From: CAYUVH01 sp964448135
Lineage (GTDB): Bacteria; Verrucomicrobiota; Verrucomicrobiia; Limisphaerales; UBA8199
Direction of reading: 5' to 3'
Length of the DNA: 28,546 bases
Assembly (NCBI GenBank): GCA_964448135.1
Contig: CAYUVH010000028.1
Coordinates: forward strand, 1-28,546
Shown: piece after piece, positions 24,780 through 28,546 of the stretch
Position numbering within the stretch: position 1 is the stretch's first letter
How the letters are laid out: each line of letters begins with the position of its first letter
Notes under the pieces: model-generated
What the model was told of the DNA's origin: nothing
What the model saw: only the letters and a program-made list of their open reading frames with translations
Databases searched by the model: none
Program-made: the position numbers and the translations under genes

Positions 24780-25631
24780 GTGAAACTTCTCCCCTTGAAG
24801 TTTGAAGTTTGGACTTTGAAGTTTGTCTGGTGCTTGGTCCTTGGTTCTTGGTGCTTCGCGGCCTCCGCCGCGTCTCCCCTCATCGGTCCCACCAACGGCT
24901 CCCTCGTCATCGTTGGCGGCGGACTCAAGGACGTCGCCATCGTTAAAAAGTTCATCGAACTGGCCGGCGGCCCGTCCGCGCCAATCGTCCTGATCCCCAC
25001 CGCGAACGAAAACGAACAATTCGGCACGAACTGGTCCTATTACCAGACCATCCGCGACGCCGGCGCCACCAATCTCACCCTGCTCCACACCCGCGATCGC
25101 AAGGAAGCCAACTCGGAAAAATTCGTCCAACCGCTGCTCACCGCGCGCGGCGTCTGGATTGGCGGCGGTCGGCAATGGCGGCTCGTGGACAGCTATCTCA
25201 ACACCCGCACGGAAACCGAACTTAAGAAGGTGCTCGCGCGCGGCGGCGTCATCGGCGGCACTTCCGCCGGCTGCAGCATCCAGGCGTCCTATCTGGTTCG
25301 CGGCGCGCGCTCGGGCAATACCGTCATGATGGCACCCGGCTACGAGGAAGGTTTCGGCTTCCTGCGCAATACCGCCCTCGATCAGCACCTCAACACCCGG
25401 CACCGCGAAAATGACATGCTCGCCGTCATCAAACGCCATCCCGACCTCCTGGGCATTGGCCTCGACGAAGACACCGCCATCATCGTCCACGGCGATAAAT
25501 TCGAAGTCATGGGCGCCAGCAAAGTCACCATCTACGACCCCAAATTCAAACCCGCCGCGGGAGAAAAAGCCTACTACTCCCTGAAGTCCGGAGACAAATT
25601 CGACCTCAGCACCCGCAAGTCGGAAAAATAA
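24780..25631 (+). CDS. Secreted cyanophycinase-like peptidase (S51 family)
   Basis: A 283-residue exported serine peptidase of the cyanophycinase/S51 fold. GGTSAGC (about residue 158) is the nucleophile elbow with the catalytic Ser, preceded by GVWIGGGRQWRLVDSY and followed by LDQHLNTRHRENDML and GIGLDEDTAIIVHG, all typical of cyanophycinase. Family members cleave the storage polymer cyanophycin into beta-Asp-Arg dipeptides. The GTG at 24780 is preferred to the TTG one codon earlier. The signal peptide (LKFVWCLVLGSWCFAASA) is encoded by a dispersed TTGGTNC repeat. The gene lies 6 nt after aceE, so it may be cotranscribed, with no obvious metabolic link. Confidence 0.88.
   Translation: MKLLPLKFEVWTLKFVWCLVLGSWCFAASAASPLIGPTNGSLVIVGGGLKDVAIVKKFIELAGGPSAPIVLIPTANENEQFGTNWSYYQTIRDAGATNLTLLHTRDRKEANSEKFVQPLLTARGVWIGGGRQWRLVDSYLNTRTETELKKVLARGGVIGGTSAGCSIQASYLVRGARSGNTVMMAPGYEEGFGFLRNTALDQHLNTRHRENDMLAVIKRHPDLLGIGLDEDTAIIVHGDKFEVMGASKVTIYDPKFKPAAGEKAYYSLKSGDKFDLSTRKSEK
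24795..24857 (+). repeat. GAAGTTTG/TTGGTNC repeat, copy 1 (encodes a signal peptide)
   Basis: A GAAGTTTG-rich stretch followed by four heptamers close to TTGGTNC. The 36 nt at 24822-24857 match copy 2 (25761-25796) in the same orientation at 31 of 36 positions. It overlaps the first 26 codons of the cyanophycinase-like gene. Confidence 0.8.
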
Positions 25632-25714
25632 TTTCGATCACCGGGCAGCGTTCCTTGCAGCTTCCGCTTCCATGGCATCGTGCTTCGACATTCCGCCCCG
25701 CAACCTCGCAGCCA

Positions 25715-25796
25715 CTTGAAATTTGAAATTTCCCTGAAGTTTGGCATTCGAAGTTTGCAGTTTATCTGGTCCTTGGTGCTTGGTCCTTGGAGCTTC
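25715..25796 (+). repeat. GAAGTTTG/TTGGTNC repeat, copy 2 (encodes a C-terminus)
   Basis: This is a second direct copy of the same element, with a longer GAAATTTG/GAAGTTTG half. It contains the stop codon and last residues (about GSSKDQAPRTR) of the opposite-strand gene 25762-27072. Together the two copies flank the cyanophycinase-like gene. Confidence 0.8.
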
Positions 25797-27072
25797 CTCC
25801 GTTCGCCACTTCCGGCATCATCTCCATGATCTCCAGCACATGACACACCGTGTACAAATGCTGCGAATACCAATCCGGTTTCACTCTTCCGGGCTTCGTA
25901 TCCTTCACTGAAAAAAAGAACGTCCGAAACAACCCCGCATCCGACTGCATATATGTCAGCGCATTCAGCGCGGACATGAGCCGCTGCTTCACCTCCGGAT
26001 CACCCGTGTCTTTCGCCAGCGACGCCAGCGCGAGGCAATACCTCGCCGTGTGTCCGGGCATTATGTGATCGAAGCCCGCCTGTTCCGAAACCGCCGGCGC
26101 GGGCGACGCCGCGTGGCCGTTCGTATAAACCAGCCGGCTCTCCAGCTGGCTCAGCACAGTTTTCCCCATGGCGACATATTCCGGATGCGCCTTCGCGTTT
26201 TGAAACAGATAGTTCGCCGTGAACGCCATCGGCTCCGCTGAAAGATACTTCGGATCCTTCGGCTTCACGTCCTCGTGATAAGTGCCCCAGAGCTGTTTCT
26301 TCACGTGGCGATCCAGCATCAGCGCCAGCGCCGCATCGCGCGCCTTGCTATAACGCACGTTTTGCGCATGCCGGACCAGATCCTCGAAGAATTCCACGTA
26401 AAACACCAGGGCGCCGCCAAACTCCTCCCGCACGGTCCCATCCTGCGCCACCACGCGAAACGGCCAGCCTCCGTCCGGCCTCTGCGTCGCGATCAGCGTA
26501 TCGCCAATTGCCTTGGCCGCCGTCAGATACTTTTTATCCTGCGTCGCATCGTAAAGCGCGAGATAGGCGCTTCCCAAAAACGCCGCCTTGTCCGGTTCAA
26601 TCGCGTCTCCGTCCGCGCCACCCCCGGCCTTCCCATCGCGCCAGGTCGAATAAGGCAGGTTCGAATACACCGCCGTTGCCGGCGTGGAATGCGCCAGGTT
26701 CCAATCCGCCAGGTCTCGCGCCCGCGGGAGCCATTCCTTTTCACCCGAGTACTTCCCGTACCGCAAAAACGTAAAAATGAAGTACGCATGCTGCCTTGCG
26801 GGATACGCCATCTCCCGCCCGGACGGCGTCCCATCCGGATTCACCAGCGCGCTCGTGAAATACCCCGCCAACTCCCCGTTGATGGACCCCGGCTTGTAAC
26901 CGCCATCCGCCTTCCGCAAAAACAGCATCGCATCCGCAATGGCATTCGTCAGCGGCCGCTTGGGCATCACGACGCCGTTTACGACCCGGACCTTGTTTGT
27001 CTCGTCCGGCCTGGCGTTCGTCAGGTGAACCCCCAGCGCCATCGCCGACAGAATCAGACCGATTTTTTTCAT
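25762..27072 (-). CDS. Secreted alpha-toroid (six-hairpin-like) protein
   Basis: A 436-residue exported protein with the signal peptide MKKIGLILSAMALGVHLTNA. I start at the ATG at 27072 for this reason; a frame extending to 27270 runs through a repeat. The body is rich in paired helices with Gly/Trp turns (FLRKADGGYKPGSINGEL; TLIATQRPDGGWPFR; EEFGGALVFYVEFFEDLV), as in (alpha/alpha)6 toroids of polysaccharide lyases and unsaturated glucuronidases. No catalytic residues can be assigned. The last 12 or so residues come from repeat copy 2. It may act on polysaccharides, but this is inference from fold only. Confidence 0.8.
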   Translation of the reverse strand: MKKIGLILSAMALGVHLTNARPDETNKVRVVNGVVMPKRPLTNAIADAMLFLRKADGGYKPGSINGELAGYFTSALVNPDGTPSGREMAYPARQHAYFIFTFLRYGKYSGEKEWLPRARDLADWNLAHSTPATAVYSNLPYSTWRDGKAGGGADGDAIEPDKAAFLGSAYLALYDATQDKKYLTAAKAIGDTLIATQRPDGGWPFRVVAQDGTVREEFGGALVFYVEFFEDLVRHAQNVRYSKARDAALALMLDRHVKKQLWGTYHEDVKPKDPKYLSAEPMAFTANYLFQNAKAHPEYVAMGKTVLSQLESRLVYTNGHAASPAPAVSEQAGFDHIMPGHTARYCLALASLAKDTGDPEVKQRLMSALNALTYMQSDAGLFRTFFFSVKDTKPGRVKPDWYSQHLYTVCHVLEIMEMMPEVANGGSSKDQAPRTR

Positions 27073-27194
27073 ATGCACAATGCCCAAGCCTACCCGCAGC
27101 CCCGCTCGAGGTCGAGAATGCACAGGGCTCCGACTAAAGCAGCCGGAGATAAAGCCGCCTCCGAATCCCGCTTTCCGGCAACCACTTTCATAAC

Positions 27195-27280
27195 CAGCAG
27201 ATTGGTCCCGGCGGGACGGCAGAAAATAGCCCCGCGATTCATCGCTGGGAACCGAACCCAGGAAACCCAAAAGTCCCGCC
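27195..27280. repeat. Palindrome-bearing repeat upstream of the toroid gene
   Basis: Contains the perfect palindrome GTCCCGGCGGGAC (about 27206-27218) and a CAGCGATGAATCGCGGGG-like imperfect hairpin on the minus strand. The stretch 27073-27369 has no convincing gene: frames through it on the minus strand are broken or lack a start, and its words (GGTTCCCAGCGATGAATCG, CGTCCCGCCGGGAC) look like a dispersed repeat. It separates the small ORF at 27370 from the toroid gene. Confidence 0.5.
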
Positions 27281-27369
27281 CGGGAAGAAAGAAAACTCGC
27301 GCATCATCTCGCGTGCATTCCAAACACCTGCCGAACCTTGCGATCTCAAATCCGCTCGCCTCGAACCAT

Positions 27370-27465
27370 TCACGAAGTCTCCTCTTCGAGATAAGCAATC
27401 ACCTGCTCCACGTCCCGCTTTGCCTTCTCGAACCCGGAATAATTGCGGCGGAAACACGATTTCAT
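27370..27465 (-). CDS. 31-residue ORF overlapping the upstream gene by ATGA
   Basis: The ATG (27465-27463) overlaps the TGA stop of the preceding secreted-protein gene (27464-27462) in the classic ATGA arrangement that allows coupled translation. The peptide MKSCFRRNYSGFEKAKRDVE continues as a short amphipathic acidic helix ending EEETS. It may be a real small protein, or the remnant of a C-terminal domain (the GFEKAKRDVEQVIAYLEEE part looks like the end of a longer protein). No function is proposed. Confidence 0.4.
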   Translation of the reverse strand: MKSCFRRNYSGFEKAKRDVEQVIAYLEEETS

Positions 27466-27920
27466 TTTGTTTGCGGAATCGTTGGACCATTAATCTCCGG
27501 GATCACCAGCGTATCGAGCTTGATGCGCGTCGACTTCAAATTAACCCGCACCGCAATCCTCCCCGGCTCGTGGGCATTCTGTGTGACCATCCAATCCGAT
27601 TTATCGTCCACCGTATTCTGAAACAAAACCGACAGCGTAACTCCCGGACAGTTCGCCAACCCTTCCAGGAAAAGATTCAGCGCCGTGGTGGTTCCCGAAT
27701 ATCTCAGACTGGTGAACGCATTCAACGAACTTCCGCCCACAAATTGGCAATCCGCCCGCCGCAGGCATGCCATTAGATTGCTCCGGGCCGATTCGCTGTA
27801 GCCGGATCGGAACGCCAGCCCGGGCTCGGTCAAGGTTTGGTACTCAGCCGCAGCCGGTCGCACAGTTCCGAAAAAACAAAACACCAGGCAGATTGCTTGC
27901 AGATGGGCTTTCATATCCAT
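27462..27920 (-). CDS. Small secreted protein of unknown function
   Basis: A 152-residue exported protein. The leader MDMKAHLQAICLVFCFFGTV ends at about AAA-EYQ (residue 25); ATG at 27914 is an equally good start. The mature part has three Cys and a beta-rich look (ANCPGVTLSVLFQNTVDD, PGRIAVRVNLKSTRIKLDTL). I recognise no family. It ends with a 4-nt overlap with a 31-codon ORF. Confidence 0.7.
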   Translation of the reverse strand: MDMKAHLQAICLVFCFFGTVRPAAAEYQTLTEPGLAFRSGYSESARSNLMACLRRADCQFVGGSSLNAFTSLRYSGTTTALNLFLEGLANCPGVTLSVLFQNTVDDKSDWMVTQNAHEPGRIAVRVNLKSTRIKLDTLVIPEINGPTIPQTK

Positions 27921-28152
27921 AGTGACACCGCCGGGCGGATTTTCTTGGATAATTGCATGCCCTTCAACGTTTTCGTCGGAGCGCCGCCTGTGGCTGCATC
28001 GTTACTGGTCGCTCCCCAGCCTGGGCGCGGCCCGGTACGCCCATCGTCAAACTTCTTTTTGCCCCATTCGCTTCTTTTTTCTCTTCAAACCCTCATTTTA
28101 CCCCTGTAAAAATTGGAGAATCTGATCCTGCAACCTCCCGGATCCGCTTCCC

Positions 28153-28182
28153 AATAATCTCCCACGGTGGGAGATTATTTTT
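28153..28182 (+). terminator. 27-bp perfect palindrome with T-tail (terminator or operator)
   Basis: AATAATCTCCC (28153-28163) and GGGAGATTATT (28169-28179) pair perfectly around ACGGT, and the pairing can extend to 13 bp. TTT follows on the plus strand; A-residues on the other side would make it weakly two-way. No gene is seen just upstream on the plus strand, so an operator or a repeat is as likely. Confidence 0.5.
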
Positions 28183-28210
28183 CACTGCGCCGTGCTAAAC
28201 TGCCTCCATG

Positions 28211-28230
28211 TGAATGAGCTTTCTCATTCA
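28211..28230 (+). promoter_or_regulatory. 8-bp hairpin just before a ribosome site
   Basis: TGAATGAG (28211-28218) pairs with CTCATTCA (28223-28230) around CTTT. The AAGGAG at 28234-28239 begins three bases after it. This could modulate initiation of the ORF at 28243 or be part of a repeat. Confidence 0.45.
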
Positions 28231-28242
28231 TCGAAGGAGAAA

Positions 28243-28428
28243 ATGAAAGCCAGGAACCCGAAAATGACCAGGTCCGTCACTTCCTCAGCCGCAACCGGGC
28301 TTCCCGCTCGCCTGCGCTGGGCGTCAACATCATCGGCGCAACCCACGGTCAAGGCGAGAGCCTCAGCCCCGGAGCGCGGCTGTATAAGCCGCAGCGCGTT
28401 CCCTGTACTACCTTTCACTCGCTCATGA
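28243..28428 (+). CDS. Possible 61-residue ORF within repeat-like sequence
   Basis: It has an AAGGAG 3 nt before the ATG, one of the better ribosome sites in the window, but the peptide (MKARNPKMTRSVTSSAATGL ...) is Ser/Ala/Arg-rich with no fold signature. Its 3' part includes a hairpin, GCGGCT/AGCCGC (28376-28392, loop GTATA), that looks like a dispersed palindrome. A long opposite-strand frame (28224-28517) covers the same bases. It is probably repeat sequence with incidental coding. Confidence 0.25.
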   Translation: MKARNPKMTRSVTSSAATGLPARLRWASTSSAQPTVKARASAPERGCISRSAFPVLPFTRS

Positions 28429-28546
28429 ACACCAAAAAACACCTGGAGAACAGTAAAAGAACACTCAAGGAACGCCAAAAGAACACTCAAAACACCCGAA
28501 AAAACACCAAAGAACACCTAAAAACACTTAAAGAACAACCTCTTCC
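28425..28546 (+). CDS. Lys/Thr/Glu-rich open frame to window edge, partial
   Basis: From the ATG at 28425 the frame stays open for 40 codons to the window end (MNTKKHLENSKRTLKERQKN ...). It is Lys-, Asn- and Thr-rich and follows an 11-nt DNA repeat. No ribosome site is evident. This may be only the reading of the repeat. Confidence 0.25.
   Translation, partial: MNTKKHLENSKRTLKERQKNTQNTRKNTKEHLKTLKEQPL
28428..28540. repeat. Tandem AACACYNAAAG repeat, about 11-nt period
   Basis: AAC starts at 28428, 28438, 28449, 28460, 28471, 28482, 28491, 28503, 28513, 28523 and 28534, so spacing is 9-12 nt and mostly 10-11. The strand is A/C-rich, with the other strand G/T-rich, and the period is close to one helical turn. 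It runs towards the window end. Confidence 0.75.

Larger units (their letters stand above)
27921..28242. other. Intergenic region with palindromes, no clear gene
   Basis: Three overlapping plus-strand frames exist at 27922-28198, but none has a ribosome site or a protein-like composition. A T/C-rich tract (28060-28105), a 27-bp palindrome (28153-28179) and a hairpin (28211-28230) are the visible signals. Confidence 0.5.

Noticed and set aside
23832..25490. 552-codon minus-strand frame across aceE and the cyanophycinase gene
   Set aside because: Antisense to two recognised genes and reads through the repeat between them.
27090..27398. 102-codon minus-strand frame upstream of the toroid gene
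   Set aside because: Runs through the palindromic repeat, needs a TTG start without a ribosome site, and overlaps the better-supported 31-codon ORF.
26275..27621. 448-codon plus-strand frame
   Set aside because: Arg/Pro/His-rich shadow of the toroid protein that also crosses the repeat upstream of it.
28428..28540. CRISPR array or telomere-like repeat
   Set aside because: Units are about 11 nt, contiguous and variable; no spacer pattern.

Overview
The window looks like a high-GC chromosome segment from the Verrucomicrobiota (Pedosphaera/Limisphaera-like) or a close soil or freshwater relative. This rests on gene content and style, since no ribosomal RNA is present. Pointers are a GspG/DUF1559-like prepilin with an H-x9-DG-like tail, a large secreted Calx-beta protein ending in FFRIKF, an FN3-tailed small protein of a type I associate with this phylum, frequent GTG/TTG starts with weak Shine-Dalgarno sites, and many short palindromic repeats.

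Layout. (1) 1-2816, minus strand: the start of a division and cell wall (dcw) cluster, mraZ - unknown gene - rsmH - ftsL-like. It has four MraZ boxes at exact 10-bp spacing over its promoter. The outer edge (1-60) is homopolymeric and probably unreliable. (2) 3163-4254: an AI-2E/PerM-family membrane protein. (3) 4323-7648, minus: a secreted beta-propeller-like protein and a RoxA/di-heme peroxidase-like lipoprotein with two CxxCH sites. (4) 7886-11985, plus: a prepilin-like protein and a 1066-residue secreted Calx-beta/LamG-like protein, closed by a strong terminator. (5) 12126-13419: two small minus-strand genes, each starting about 20 nt after a candidate G^TT core site and ending at an imperfect palindrome. 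I read these as two integron-type cassettes without an integrase in view. (6) 13556-15709: a striking 14 x 21-nt heptapeptide repeat readable on both strands, an FN3 protein, a membrane-anchored unknown gene and an 88-residue unknown gene. (7) 15775-19104: uvrA carrying an in-frame palindromic element. (8) 19173-21161, minus: squalene-hopene cyclase. (9) 21213-25631: a lipoate ligase-like gene divergent from aceE (pyruvate dehydrogenase E1), followed at once by a secreted cyanophycinase-like peptidase. (10) 25762-28546: a secreted toroid-type protein, a small secreted protein with a 31-codon overlapping ORF, then a repeat-rich intergenic end.

How the genes fit together. The dcw genes serve septum and cell wall synthesis under MraZ feedback. 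Lipoate ligase and AceE fit together because the partner E2 of pyruvate dehydrogenase needs lipoyl groups. Shc points to hopanoid membranes. UvrA is DNA repair. The rest is largely surface or secreted protein.

The most unusual theme is that short repeats have entered or created protein sequence in several places: an insertion inside UvrA, the C-termini of UvrA and two secreted proteins, the signal peptide of the cyanophycinase, and a whole heptad-repeat ORF. All homology statements are from reading the translations; no database search was run.
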